This document shows positions 26,731 to 35,276 of a stretch of DNA of 64,000 nt, piece by piece. Origin of the DNA: Aliiroseovarius sp. S1339 (GTDB taxonomy: Bacteria; Pseudomonadota; Alphaproteobacteria; Rhodobacterales; Rhodobacteraceae); NCBI RefSeq assembly GCF_023195695.1, contig NZ_JALPQG010000004.1, positions 248,001 through 312,000 of the forward strand, given 5' to 3'. The notes under the pieces are model-generated. The model saw only the letters and a program-made list of their open reading frames with translations, did not search any database and had not been told where the DNA came from. Each line of letters opens with the position of its first letter. Within the stretch, counting starts at the first letter, position 1. The position numbers were made by a program, and so were the translations under genes.

Positions 26731-27375
26731 GTGACCCAAAACCATCCTAAATTCAGGCGCGAACCAGCCGAACATCGCAGGGATGCGTTGGTTCTGGCGA
26801 CCCTCGCCTTGATCGCCGAGCAAGGCGTTAGGGGGGCGACAGTGCGCGCTATTGCCGACCGCGCGAATGTTTCGCAGGGCATGATCCGGTATCACTTTTC
26901 GTCAAAGGAAGACCTGATTTCGGCGGCCTATGCCCATCACATGAGCCACATGACCAACCTGACAGCCGCTCCAAACGTACCGGATGGCGCATCGGCCAAA
27001 GTGCGATTGGCGGCTTTTGTCGAGGCTGGTCTGACGTCACCTGTTGTCGATCCGGGCTCGGTTTCGCTTTGGGCCAGTTTTCTGAACAAAGTCCGGGAAG
27101 ACGCGCGTATGCGGCAGATTCACGAACAGACCTATCATGATTTTCGCGACCGGCTGGAGGCCCTGATTGCCGACGCCTTGAACGAGGCAAAGATCACCAC
27201 GACACCGCCGCAGCTGCGCCACTTGGCCATTGCCTGCAACGCGGTGATTGATGGGTTGTGGATGGAGGGCGGCGCCCTTCCCAGTGCGTTTCAGCCGGGT
27301 GAATTGCCCGAAATCGGATTGCAGTCGGTTGGTGCGATCATCGGTGTAGAATTGCAAGATACAGGAAGCCAGTAA
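26731..27375 (+). CDS. TetR-family regulator (BetI-like)
   Basis: The 214-residue protein starts at GTG 26731. The helix-turn-helix reads ALVLATLALIAEQGVRGATV, AIADRANVSQGMIRYHFSSK and EDLISAAYAHHM. The C-terminal half, including WASFLNKVREDARMRQIHEQ and CNAVIDGLWMEGGALPS, matches the BetI-type ligand domain (TetR_C_6). It overlaps the aminotransferase start by one base (TAATG) and faces the importer genes. It therefore probably controls both the ABC importer and the catabolic genes in response to the imported compound or a product. Confidence 0.9.
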   Translation: MTQNHPKFRREPAEHRRDALVLATLALIAEQGVRGATVRAIADRANVSQGMIRYHFSSKEDLISAAYAHHMSHMTNLTAAPNVPDGASAKVRLAAFVEAGLTSPVVDPGSVSLWASFLNKVREDARMRQIHEQTYHDFRDRLEALIADALNEAKITTTPPQLRHLAIACNAVIDGLWMEGGALPSAFQPGELPEIGLQSVGAIIGVELQDTGSQ

Positions 27376-28562
27376 TGAGACATGCAGAAATCACGCGCCG
27401 CCTAGCGGGTCTGGGTGGGGCGAAGTGGGAAGTCTACCTCAAGGCAAAAGAGCTTGTCGCGCAGGGCCGAGACATCATCGACGTGACGATAGGTGAGCCG
27501 GACGTTGCGACCCCTGCCCCATTAATTGAAGCCGCAGCGGATGCCATGCGGCGGGGTCGCACGACCTATTCAAGCGGGCGCGGGGAAGCTGGACTAAGGG
27601 CGGCACTATCAGAGCGCTACACCCAATCGTCAGGCCGCGATATCCGTGCGGACCAGGTGATGTGTTTTCCCGGTACACAGACGGCGCTTTTTGCCGTGGT
27701 GATGGGCGTTGCTGAAAAAGGGTGCGAGATGCTGGTGGGTGATCCGATGTATGCCACATATGAAGGTGTGATCCGGGCAAGCGGCGCTGACATGGTGCCC
27801 GTGCCCCTGCACTCTGAGAATGGGTTTCGCATCAGCCCACGTGACATTGCGGCGCGCATAACCCCCAAGACGGCCGCGATTTTGTTAACCACGCCACACA
27901 ATCCCACTGGGTCCATACTAACCGCGTCCGATATCGACGCCATTGGAGAACTGGCGATTGAACATGATCTGTGGATCATATCGGACGAGGTGTATGAAGA
28001 TTTGGTTTTTGACGGGTCGACTTTTGTATCGCCGCTGTCGCGACCGAAACTTGCGGACCGTGTGATTGTCGTCTCGTCAATCTCAAAATCCCATGCGGCA
28101 CCGGGCTTTCGAAGCGGTTGGTGCGTTGCGCCCGCCGCGTTCACTGAAGCGCTTTTGCCCCTGTCGGAAACCATGCTGTTTGGCAACCAGCCATTCATTG
28201 CTGACATGACGGAAAAAGCCGTTCGCGAAGGGTCTGAGGTCGCACCGGGAATGCGTCAGCGATTTGCGGCACGCGCGAAGCACCTTGAACGCCGCCTGAC
28301 GAAAGACAGCAATCTGAAGGTCCATCAACCGCTGGCAGGCATGTTTGCCATGATCGACATTTCGTCGACAGGATTAAGCGGTCACGACTATGCGCTGCAC
28401 CTATTGGAACATGGGAACGTGGCGGTCATGCCGGGCGCATCTTTCGGCACCACGCTGGATGGCTGGGTTCGGGTCGCGCTTACTGTTGACGACGCCAAGT
28501 TCGATGCCGCCTGCGACCGGATCATCCAACATGCCAAACAGTTGGAACTGGAAACAGCATGA
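27375..28562 (+). CDS. PLP-dependent aminotransferase, AruH-like (arginine:pyruvate transaminase)
   Basis: This 395-residue fold-type I aminotransferase has the GEPDVATPAPLIEAAADAMR and TTYSSGRGEAGLRAALSERY segments, the LTTPHNPTGSILTASDIDAI motif, DEVYEDLVFDG, and the PLP lysine in SSISKSHAAPGFRSGWCVAP. The order of segments resembles P. aeruginosa AruH as I recall it (GDPMYATYEGV, IDISSTGLS). The four-base overlap with an AruI-like decarboxylase gene strongly supports a transamination-then-decarboxylation route for arginine or a substituted arginine. The substrate is inferred. Confidence 0.82.
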   Translation: MRHAEITRRLAGLGGAKWEVYLKAKELVAQGRDIIDVTIGEPDVATPAPLIEAAADAMRRGRTTYSSGRGEAGLRAALSERYTQSSGRDIRADQVMCFPGTQTALFAVVMGVAEKGCEMLVGDPMYATYEGVIRASGADMVPVPLHSENGFRISPRDIAARITPKTAAILLTTPHNPTGSILTASDIDAIGELAIEHDLWIISDEVYEDLVFDGSTFVSPLSRPKLADRVIVVSSISKSHAAPGFRSGWCVAPAAFTEALLPLSETMLFGNQPFIADMTEKAVREGSEVAPGMRQRFAARAKHLERRLTKDSNLKVHQPLAGMFAMIDISSTGLSGHDYALHLLEHGNVAVMPGASFGTTLDGWVRVALTVDDAKFDAACDRIIQHAKQLELETA

Positions 28563-30157
28563 CAAGTATTGGCGAAGCGCTGGTCGCACATCTGGCCGTG
28601 CGCGGGGTTGAGTGCGTCTTCGGCATTCCGGGCGTTCATACAATCGAGCTGTATCGCGGATTGGCCGCGTCCGGCATTCGCCATGTCACGCCCCGGCACG
28701 AACAAGGCGCGGGGTTTATGGCGGACGGTTATGCGCGGGTGTCTGGCAAACCGGGCGTGGCATTCGTGATCACCGGGCCGGGCCTGACCAACACGCTGAC
28801 TGCGATGGGACAGGCTCGCGCCGACAGCGTGCCGATGCTGGTGGTGTCAGGTGTGAATGCAATGGACAGCCTTGGCAAAAGCTTGGGACATTTGCATGAA
28901 CTACCCGACCAGCAAGCCTTAGCACGAACGGTGGCGTTGGTGTCAGAGCGTGTTGAGAGTGCAGACCATCTGGCCCCCGCGCTCGAGCGCGCCTTTGCGC
29001 CGTTTCAGTCCGGTAGACCCGGCCCCACACATATCGAGATACCTTTGGATGTCGCGGGACAGGCCCACACGGTATCCGACTTGCCTGCCATCCCAGAACC
29101 CAAGTCGATCGTAGACCCAGACCAGATTGCGCGAGCTGCAGAGATGCTCGCCAACGCCCAGACGCCGGTCATTCTGGCAGGCGGAGGCGCGCGCTTTGCT
29201 GCAACCGAAATCCGCAAACTCGCAGAAAAACTGGGCGCGCCGGTGGTGCAAACCGTGAATGCGCGCGGCGTTCTGTATGACCACCCGCTCGGCGTTCCTG
29301 CCAGCCCCAGCCTGACGGCGGTGCGAGATTTGATCGAAGCCTCAGACGTGACTCTCGCCGTCGGCACGGAGCTTGGTCAGACAGATTACGACATGTACGC
29401 CACCGGCAAAATGCCAGCAATGCGCTCGCTGATCCGTATTGACCTTTGCCCCGATCAACTGGCGCGTCACGCAGCCGATGTGCCAGTTTTGGGAGATGCG
29501 ACACAGGCGCTAACAGCCCTGACAGCACAACTTGAAACCAACGCGCCTTGTGCAGACGGTGCTGAGCACGCAGCCAAAACCCGCCGCGCTGCGTTTGAAG
29601 AAATCGGCCCCGAAATGCGCACGCTCAGTGACACACTGTGCGCCATGAGATCAGCCGTACCCAATGCAATCATCGTCGGCGATTCCGCTTATCCGATCTA
29701 TGCGGGCAACCTTTATTACGACCACGACCGCCCCGGCGGCTGGTTCAACGCAGCCACTGGATTTGGGGCGCTTGGCTATGGCATTCCGGCCGCCATTGGT
29801 GCCGCACTGGCTGATCCTTCCGCTTCGGTAATCTGCATCGCAGGCGATGGTGGTGCGCAATTCAGCCTGCCCGAACTGATGTGCGCGGTGGACGAAAACT
29901 TGCCGATCACGTTCGTGATCTGGAACAATCATGGCTATCAGGAAATCGCAACGTCGATGCAGGCCGTCGACGTGACAGTGGTCGGCTGCGACCCGACCCC
30001 GCCTGATTTCGAACATGTCGCCCGATCCTGCGGTATGCCGTTTTGGCAATGCGGACCTGAAGCAAAAACCATCGCCAGCACATTGAAAGCCGCATCCTGC
30101 GAACGCGGACCGACCCTGATCGAAATTCGCGCGCCCAACGTCGCGCATGCCTCTTAA
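28559..30157 (+). CDS. Thiamine-diphosphate enzyme, AruI-like (5-guanidino-2-oxopentanoate decarboxylase)
   Basis: This 532-residue protein has the acetolactate-synthase-like architecture. The N-terminal PYR domain has VECVFGIPGVHTIELYRGLA and TPRHEQGAGFMADGYARVSG, carrying the cofactor-activating glutamate. A central domain follows, then the C-terminal TPP motif GDGGAQFSLPELMCAVDE with FVIWNNHGY. The GVHTIELYRGL wording is what I associate with AruI. AruI converts 2-ketoarginine to 4-guanidinobutyraldehyde. Start ATG 28559 overlaps the aminotransferase stop. Other TPP decarboxylases look similar, so the name is likely rather than certain. Confidence 0.78.
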   Translation: MTSIGEALVAHLAVRGVECVFGIPGVHTIELYRGLAASGIRHVTPRHEQGAGFMADGYARVSGKPGVAFVITGPGLTNTLTAMGQARADSVPMLVVSGVNAMDSLGKSLGHLHELPDQQALARTVALVSERVESADHLAPALERAFAPFQSGRPGPTHIEIPLDVAGQAHTVSDLPAIPEPKSIVDPDQIARAAEMLANAQTPVILAGGGARFAATEIRKLAEKLGAPVVQTVNARGVLYDHPLGVPASPSLTAVRDLIEASDVTLAVGTELGQTDYDMYATGKMPAMRSLIRIDLCPDQLARHAADVPVLGDATQALTALTAQLETNAPCADGAEHAAKTRRAAFEEIGPEMRTLSDTLCAMRSAVPNAIIVGDSAYPIYAGNLYYDHDRPGGWFNAATGFGALGYGIPAAIGAALADPSASVICIAGDGGAQFSLPELMCAVDENLPITFVIWNNHGYQEIATSMQAVDVTVVGCDPTPPDFEHVARSCGMPFWQCGPEAKTIASTLKAASCERGPTLIEIRAPNVAHAS

Positions 30158-30169
30158 AGAAATGAGACA

Positions 30170-30955
30170 ATGATGACCAACCCATCCTTTGAATTTACCC
30201 GCGCCATAACACGCCGTCCTGCGGCGAGCATCGCAGATGGCCTGCGCGCCGAAGATATTGGCGCACCTGACCTTGACCAAATGCTGGCAGATCACGCCCA
30301 CTATGTTGCAACCTTGAAAAAGACGGGGGCCGAGGTGATCGAACTGCCTCCGCTTGAGGCTTATCCCGATGCGCAATTTGTCGAGGATACTGCCCTGTGC
30401 CTGCCGCAAGGTGCCATCCTGATGCGTCCCGGCGCGCCCAGCCGTATGGGGGAAGTTGCCGAGATGGAACCGACCTTGCGCGACGTTTACGATGACGTTC
30501 GAAAGATCAACGGGCCGGGGCATATCGAGGGTGGCGATATTCTGGTAACCGGGCGCGAGGTTCTGGTGGGCCGGTCTGATCGAACGGACGCGGCGGGTGT
30601 CGCTGAACTGACCGCAATTACTTCCGAATGGGGCCATGCCTTGCGCGAAGTGTTCACCCCGCCCGGCGTGCTTCATTTCAAAACCGACTGCTCCCTTTTG
30701 GACGGCGACACCATTCTGTCGACCAAACGGCTGGACGCTTCAGGCTGTTTCAAGGGCTACAACGTTTTGCACGTCGCAGACGGCGAGGAAGCCGCCGCCA
30801 ACAGCATTCGGTTCAACCAGCTTGTGCTGTGCCCAGCGGGCTTCCCGCGTACGGCAGACATGCTGGCCAAGGCTGGTTATGAAGTGGTTGAGATCAACAA
30901 TTCAGAATGCGCCAAGCTTGATGGCGGCATGTCTTGTCTGTCGCTGCGGTTCTGA
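30170..30955 (+). CDS. Dimethylarginine dimethylaminohydrolase (DDAH)
   Basis: The 261-residue protein is of the amidinotransferase superfamily. Markers are FVEDTALCLPQGAILMRPGA, INGPGHIEGGDILVTGREVL, the catalytic histidine in VLHFKTDCSLL and the nucleophilic cysteine near residue 256 in AKLDGGMSCLSLRF. DDAH hydrolyses asymmetric dimethylarginine or monomethylarginine to citrulline and a methylamine. It lies 12 bp after the AruI-like stop and closes the operon. Arginine deiminase is much longer and is excluded. Confidence 0.88.
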   Translation: MMTNPSFEFTRAITRRPAASIADGLRAEDIGAPDLDQMLADHAHYVATLKKTGAEVIELPPLEAYPDAQFVEDTALCLPQGAILMRPGAPSRMGEVAEMEPTLRDVYDDVRKINGPGHIEGGDILVTGREVLVGRSDRTDAAGVAELTAITSEWGHALREVFTPPGVLHFKTDCSLLDGDTILSTKRLDASGCFKGYNVLHVADGEEAAANSIRFNQLVLCPAGFPRTADMLAKAGYEVVEINNSECAKLDGGMSCLSLRF

Positions 30956-30982
30956 GACGCCTGTCAGAAACGGTACTTGTGC

Positions 30983-31011
30983 AAAAAGGCCGCCCGATCA
31001 GGGGCGGCCTT
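30983..31011. terminator. Bidirectional rho-independent terminator
   Basis: AAGGCCGCCC (30986-30995) and GGGCGGCCTT (31002-31011) form a 10 bp stem with a six-base loop. A run of A bases at 30983-30987 supplies a U-tract for the leftward transcript. It lies between the converging DDAH and BCCT genes and should stop both. Confidence 0.85.
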
Positions 31012-31016
31012 CGCGT

Positions 31017-32684
31017 TTAATCCGCGTCTTTGATTGATCGCCTCTCTGACGCCAATCCCTTGCCGATTGCGACGCACATCAGCAGCAACACCACGGTGAA
31101 GGGCAAGCCCGTCGAGATCACCATGGATTGAAGCGACTGCAAGCCGCCCGCGCTCAGCAGCAAAACGATGGCCACAGCGCCTTCGAAAATGCACCAGAAG
31201 GCCCGTTGCGGCACCGGAGCGTCGATCTTGCCCCCTGCCGTGATTGTGTCGATCACCAGCGACCCGGAGTCTGAGGACGTCACGAAGAACACCACAACAA
31301 GAATGATGCCAACCAGCGACGTGATGCTTGCCAGAGGCAGGACATCCAGCATCTTGAACAGCTTCAGCTCAAGCGACGCGTCCTGTGCCACAGTGTAGCC
31401 TTCGTTTACCACCTGGTACAATGCAGTGCCGCCAAAGACGGACATCCAAAGCACACAGACCATCGACGGGATCAACAGAACACAGATGATGAATTCACGC
31501 ACGGTCCGACCACGGCTGACACGGGCGATGAACATCCCAACAAAGGGTGACCAGCTGATCCACCAAGCCCAGTAAAACGAAGTCCAGCCTTGGCTGAAGT
31601 TCACGTCTTCACGCCCAATCGGGTTCGAAAGTGCGGGAAGATATTGGATATAGGCTGCCAAAGAGCTGAAGAACAGTTTCACCAGATAGATCGTCGGCCC
31701 GACCAGAAGCACGAAGATCAGCAACAGGAATGCCAGTCCCATGTTGATTTCGGACAGAACCTTCACGCCGCCATCCAGACCGCGCAATACTGAAATCAAA
31801 GCGATCGCGGTGATGACAGAGATAAGGATGACCTCGGTCGTCGCGCCCACGGGAACGCCGAACAACTCGTTCAGCCCTGCATTCGCCTGCGTCGCGCCAA
31901 ACCCCAGCGAAGTTGCCAACCCGAAGAGCGTTGCAAAGACGGCCAGCGTGTCGATAACGTGCCCGACCCAGCCCCAGACCGCATCACCGAAGATCGGATA
32001 GAAGGCCGAACGGATCGTCAGCGGCAGACCCTTGTTATAGGAAAAGAGCGCGAGCGACAGCGCGACGATGGCATAGATCGCCCAAGGGTGCAGACCCCAA
32101 TGGAAGATTGTCGCAGCCATGCCAAGCCGGACGGCAGCGGCCTCATCCCCCTCGGCTCCGCCAAGCGGTGCCCAATCCGTTCGCATGCCATTCTCAGCCG
32201 CGGTCCCGCCGAAAGACGACGAAAAGTGGCTCATGGGTTCCGAGACGCCATAGAACATCAGACCGATGCCCATCCCGGCGGCGAACAGCATGGCGAACCA
32301 GCCGACATAAGTATAATCGGGCGTGGCCTCGGTGCCGCCAAGGCGCACATTGCCCCATGGCGTAACGATCAGAACAAGGCAAAACAGCACAAAGATGTTT
32401 GCCGCGCTGATAAAGAACCAATCAAAACCCTTTGTTACTGCGCCAAAAAGCCAGCTGAACAGACTATTAGACTGTTCGGGCAAAGCGAGCGTGTAGAAAA
32501 CGAAGGCCACAATCGAAAGACCTGAGATCAGGAAGACCGGGTTGTGGATATCAAAGCCGAAAGGTCCGACGTTGCCTTCGACGTTGTCCTCGCCGATCTC
32601 GTATTCGGTATCAATGAGGTGGGTAGTACCATCGGGCGTCGGTATGCCCGCGGCTTCGTCGGTGTCTGTTGATTGGTCAGCCAT
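31017..32684 (-). CDS. BCCT-family betaine/carnitine/choline-type transporter
   Basis: I use ATG 32684 (MADQSTDTDEA), with AAGGAAAGGACG upstream, giving 555 residues. About 12 membrane segments are visible. The BCCT signature WTSFYWAWWISWSPFVGMFI lies near residue 360 and is followed by ARVSRGRTVREFI. NKGLPLTIRSAFYPIFGD is also family-typical. Substrates are quaternary ammonium or sulfonium compounds such as glycine betaine, choline or DMSP; the tryptophan box is intact, but the ligand cannot be read. It is downstream of a universal stress protein gene (42 bp gap) on the same strand. Confidence 0.92.
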   Translation of the reverse strand: MADQSTDTDEAAGIPTPDGTTHLIDTEYEIGEDNVEGNVGPFGFDIHNPVFLISGLSIVAFVFYTLALPEQSNSLFSWLFGAVTKGFDWFFISAANIFVLFCLVLIVTPWGNVRLGGTEATPDYTYVGWFAMLFAAGMGIGLMFYGVSEPMSHFSSSFGGTAAENGMRTDWAPLGGAEGDEAAAVRLGMAATIFHWGLHPWAIYAIVALSLALFSYNKGLPLTIRSAFYPIFGDAVWGWVGHVIDTLAVFATLFGLATSLGFGATQANAGLNELFGVPVGATTEVILISVITAIALISVLRGLDGGVKVLSEINMGLAFLLLIFVLLVGPTIYLVKLFFSSLAAYIQYLPALSNPIGREDVNFSQGWTSFYWAWWISWSPFVGMFIARVSRGRTVREFIICVLLIPSMVCVLWMSVFGGTALYQVVNEGYTVAQDASLELKLFKMLDVLPLASITSLVGIILVVVFFVTSSDSGSLVIDTITAGGKIDAPVPQRAFWCIFEGAVAIVLLLSAGGLQSLQSMVISTGLPFTVVLLLMCVAIGKGLASERRSIKDAD

Positions 32685-32726
32685 CAAACGTCCTTTCCTT
32701 CTTTATTTCCGTCTCGACGAGATCGG

Positions 32727-33143
32727 TTAACCACGGATCAGCATCACCGAAGCGTCGCTGTGCGCGGCCAGATGTGCGCCATGCCCCGACCAAAAATAGT
32801 CGCTGACGCCCGGCGGATGTGTCGCCATAACCACCAAGTCGGCTCCGATTTTGTCAACGGCAGCCTCAAGCTCTTGGTTCATCTGAACCGCCGGGTCAGT
32901 GCTTACGATCATGTGGCTCGACGTGGCGACGCCAAGTTTAGTGCCCTGTTCGGCGGCGAATTTCGCAAGCTGTTTGGCATATTCTTTGGGGTTGCGGGCC
33001 AGTTCACTTGGCGTTGGTCCCGTCACGCCAACGAAGCAGACCTCTGCCCCGTAGGACCGCGCCAGCTCGCCAGTGACGGCCAGCGCCTTTTCAAGCTTGT
33101 CCGCATGGGCAAGATCGACGGGCGAGAGTATTTTCTTGAACAT
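32727..33143 (-). CDS. Universal stress protein, UspA family
   Basis: Starting at ATG 33143 (MFKKILSPVDLAHADK) the protein has 138 residues, the normal size. It has the conserved PVD start, the VMATHPP strand and the ATP-type glycine motif SGHGAHLAAHSDASVMLIRG at the C-terminus. UspA proteins next to secondary transporters often bind nucleotide and modulate the transporter. Here it precedes the BCCT gene in the same unit. Confidence 0.9.
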   Translation of the reverse strand: MFKKILSPVDLAHADKLEKALAVTGELARSYGAEVCFVGVTGPTPSELARNPKEYAKQLAKFAAEQGTKLGVATSSHMIVSTDPAVQMNQELEAAVDKIGADLVVMATHPPGVSDYFWSGHGAHLAAHSDASVMLIRG

Positions 33144-33482
33144 TTCCCATCCTTTATTCGGCGACATTGATGTTGCCGCTGGTTACCGGGTGGCGCCACC
33201 ATAAGAAGCGACGATCCTATTCCGGAAAATCTCGGCCTGCGCGAGGTGCGGGCAAATCCATCCAGAATACAATCGTCAGTCTTGCATCCGTGGCACTGGC
33301 GATCAACCCACGACGCCGGAACAGGTCTTACCCTGCGAAAAGTCTCGCGTGCAAATTCTGTATCGAACGGATTGCGACATGATTGCCGCTGTATTTGCAA
33401 AGGGTCTGCTGATGGGCGGCGAGCGAGATATGGGCGAAAAAATGAAACAGACGTGATGGAACGCCCCCCGCGTACCAGCGGC
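33144..33482. other. 339 bp gap without a supported gene
   Basis: This gap separates the uspA start from the stop of the TetR gene. It must contain the promoter of the uspA-BCCT unit. Short frames exist on both strands, but none has a ribosome site plus family resemblance. I found no clear stem-loop with a U-tract. Confidence 0.5.
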
Positions 33483-34061
33483 CTATCCTTTTGGGCCTAT
33501 GATCTGGGTCAGGTAGCCGATGCCCTCCTCGATCTCATCGAACCGCTCTGCACGATTTGCGATACCTTGGCTCGCTGCAAAGAAAACCCGCGCGATGGTG
33601 GATGCCTCTTTTTTTCCGAATGGCCCCGCTCCCAGCAATGCGGCAATCTGCCCCTCAATCTCACGATCTGAATCGCGAAAACGCTGCTGGCTGGTGCGAT
33701 CTTTGGCGGCAAAAAGTTCACTTGCATGTGGCGATGTTCTAACCAGATCGAAAACCACCCGGTGCTTGGCGATCAACGCATTTGCGATCTTCTCTTTAAG
33801 AGTCTGCCCATCGCGCAACTCGAGCTTGACCACCTCGACAAGCTGGCGATCAAGGCGATCCGCCACGGCGGCAAACACGGCGTCCTTGTCCTTGAAATAG
33901 CCGTAGACCGTGACTTTCGACATCCCAACAGCCGCGGCAATGCCTTCCATAGTGGCACCGCGAAAGCCTTGCGTCACAAAGATATGCTGGGCCGCATTCA
34001 GAATTTTGTTTCGGCGGGCCGCCTTGACTGGCGAAAGGTTGAGTATATCAGTCATTGGCAT
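33483..34061 (-). CDS. TetR-family regulator
   Basis: This 192-residue protein has the TetR DNA-binding unit ARRNKILNAAQHIFVTQGFR, MEGIAAAVGMSKVTVYGYFK and DKDAVFAAVADRLDRQLVEV. The ligand domain (LIAKHRVVFDLVRTSPHASE onward) resembles the AcrR-like group. Two starts six bases apart are possible (34061 or 34055). The gene faces an SDR reductase gene across a 70 bp gap that contains a perfect 12-bp-arm palindrome, so it is almost certainly the local repressor. Confidence 0.9.
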   Translation of the reverse strand: MPMTDILNLSPVKAARRNKILNAAQHIFVTQGFRGATMEGIAAAVGMSKVTVYGYFKDKDAVFAAVADRLDRQLVEVVKLELRDGQTLKEKIANALIAKHRVVFDLVRTSPHASELFAAKDRTSQQRFRDSDREIEGQIAALLGAGPFGKKEASTIARVFFAASQGIANRAERFDEIEEGIGYLTQIIGPKG

Positions 34062-34074
34062 CGGCTTGACAGTT

Positions 34075-34104
34075 ATTGAACGTATAGATACTTATACGTT
34101 CAAT
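34075..34104. promoter_or_regulatory. Perfect palindromic operator for the adjacent TetR regulator
   Basis: The arms ATTGAACGTATA and TATACGTTCAAT are perfectly inverted, 12 bp each, with six bases between. It lies 14 bp from the TetR start and 27 bp from the reductase start, so one bound dimer pair could repress both genes. The AT-rich arms themselves probably overlap the -10 elements. Confidence 0.8.
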
Positions 34105-34131
34105 TCGCATTGAATCAATAGAGTTCTCCTC

Positions 34132-35169
34132 ATGTCCGACAAAGTGCTCGTCAGCGGCGCAAGCGGCTTCATCGCAGGCCACACAATCGAACGTTTGCTG
34201 GCGGACGGCCATGATGTCATCGGCACCGTGCGCGATCCGGAAAACACCGGAAAGATCGCGCATCTGCGCGCGATGGCCGGTGCGCCGAAACACCTGACGC
34301 TTGTCGCGGCCGACCTGACTGACCCGGACCCGTTTTCGGCGCATGTCGACGTTGACGTGATTATGCACATGGCAAGCCCCTATGTTATGAACGTCGATGA
34401 CGCGCAACGCGATTTGGTCGATCCAGCCGTGCAGGGCACGGTCTCGATGCTGAGGGCTGCCGCCAAATCCCCCCGTGTGCGCCGTGTTATTCTGACCTCA
34501 TCATTGGCGGCAATCACTGATGAACCTGATGGGCGTATTCTGACGGAAGAAGACTGGAACGACAAAAGCACGCTGACCCGCAACCCATATTACTATTCTA
34601 AAACAATGGCAGAACGGGCCGCGTGGAAATTCATGGAGACTGAAAAGCCCCCCTTTGATCTGGTGGTCATCAACCCGTTTTTGGTGATTGGTCCGGCGCA
34701 TACGAAGGCAATCAACACCTCTAACCAGATCTTTGTCGATGTCATCAACGGGGTATATCAGGTGGTGATGGCACTGAACTGGGGCATCGTGGATGTCCGC
34801 GACGTGGCCGATGCGCATGTCACTGCTCTGTCTGGCGACGTTCCGTCGGGGCGCTATCTGGCGGCCAGTGCGAATATGGACATGACCGAGATCGTCGCGT
34901 TGTTGCGCAGCGCTGGCTATGGCCACACCAAACTACCCAAACTCGCATTTACCGGCGCCATAGGGACCGCATTGATGAAACTGGCCAGCTATGGCCAACC
35001 CAAGGGCATCGGGTCATACCTGCGCACCAATCTGGGCGGGGTTCCGCGCTTTGATAACGCCAAGATTAAGCGCGAGATGGGCATTACGTTTCGCAGCCCA
35101 CAAGACAGCATCCGGGACACGCTTGCCGATCTGACCAAGTGGGGTCATATCCCTGCACCCAAATCATGA
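34132..35169 (+). CDS. NAD(P)-dependent extended SDR, aldehyde/ketone reductase-like
   Basis: This 345-residue protein begins VLVSGASGFIAGHTIERLLA, the GxxGxxG Rossmann motif of extended SDRs. The active-site tyrosine-lysine pair lies in NPYYYSKTMAERAAWKF (YxxxK), and the serine in RVILTSSLAAI. FDLVVINPFLVIGPAH is typical of dihydroflavonol-reductase/cinnamoyl-CoA-reductase-like bacterial aldehyde reductases. A TetR regulator and palindrome directly upstream point to induction by a reactive carbonyl or phenolic compound. No further pathway gene is attached. Confidence 0.87.
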   Translation: MSDKVLVSGASGFIAGHTIERLLADGHDVIGTVRDPENTGKIAHLRAMAGAPKHLTLVAADLTDPDPFSAHVDVDVIMHMASPYVMNVDDAQRDLVDPAVQGTVSMLRAAAKSPRVRRVILTSSLAAITDEPDGRILTEEDWNDKSTLTRNPYYYSKTMAERAAWKFMETEKPPFDLVVINPFLVIGPAHTKAINTSNQIFVDVINGVYQVVMALNWGIVDVRDVADAHVTALSGDVPSGRYLAASANMDMTEIVALLRSAGYGHTKLPKLAFTGAIGTALMKLASYGQPKGIGSYLRTNLGGVPRFDNAKIKREMGITFRSPQDSIRDTLADLTKWGHIPAPKS

Positions 35170-35276
35170 GAGACCGCACAGATGTGAAAACCGGGCCTGA
35201 CTGAGCGTCAGCGCGGCTTTTAATCTTGGCCAAATGCTGCGGTCAATTCTTGTGCGTCTGCGCAACGCGACAGGCA

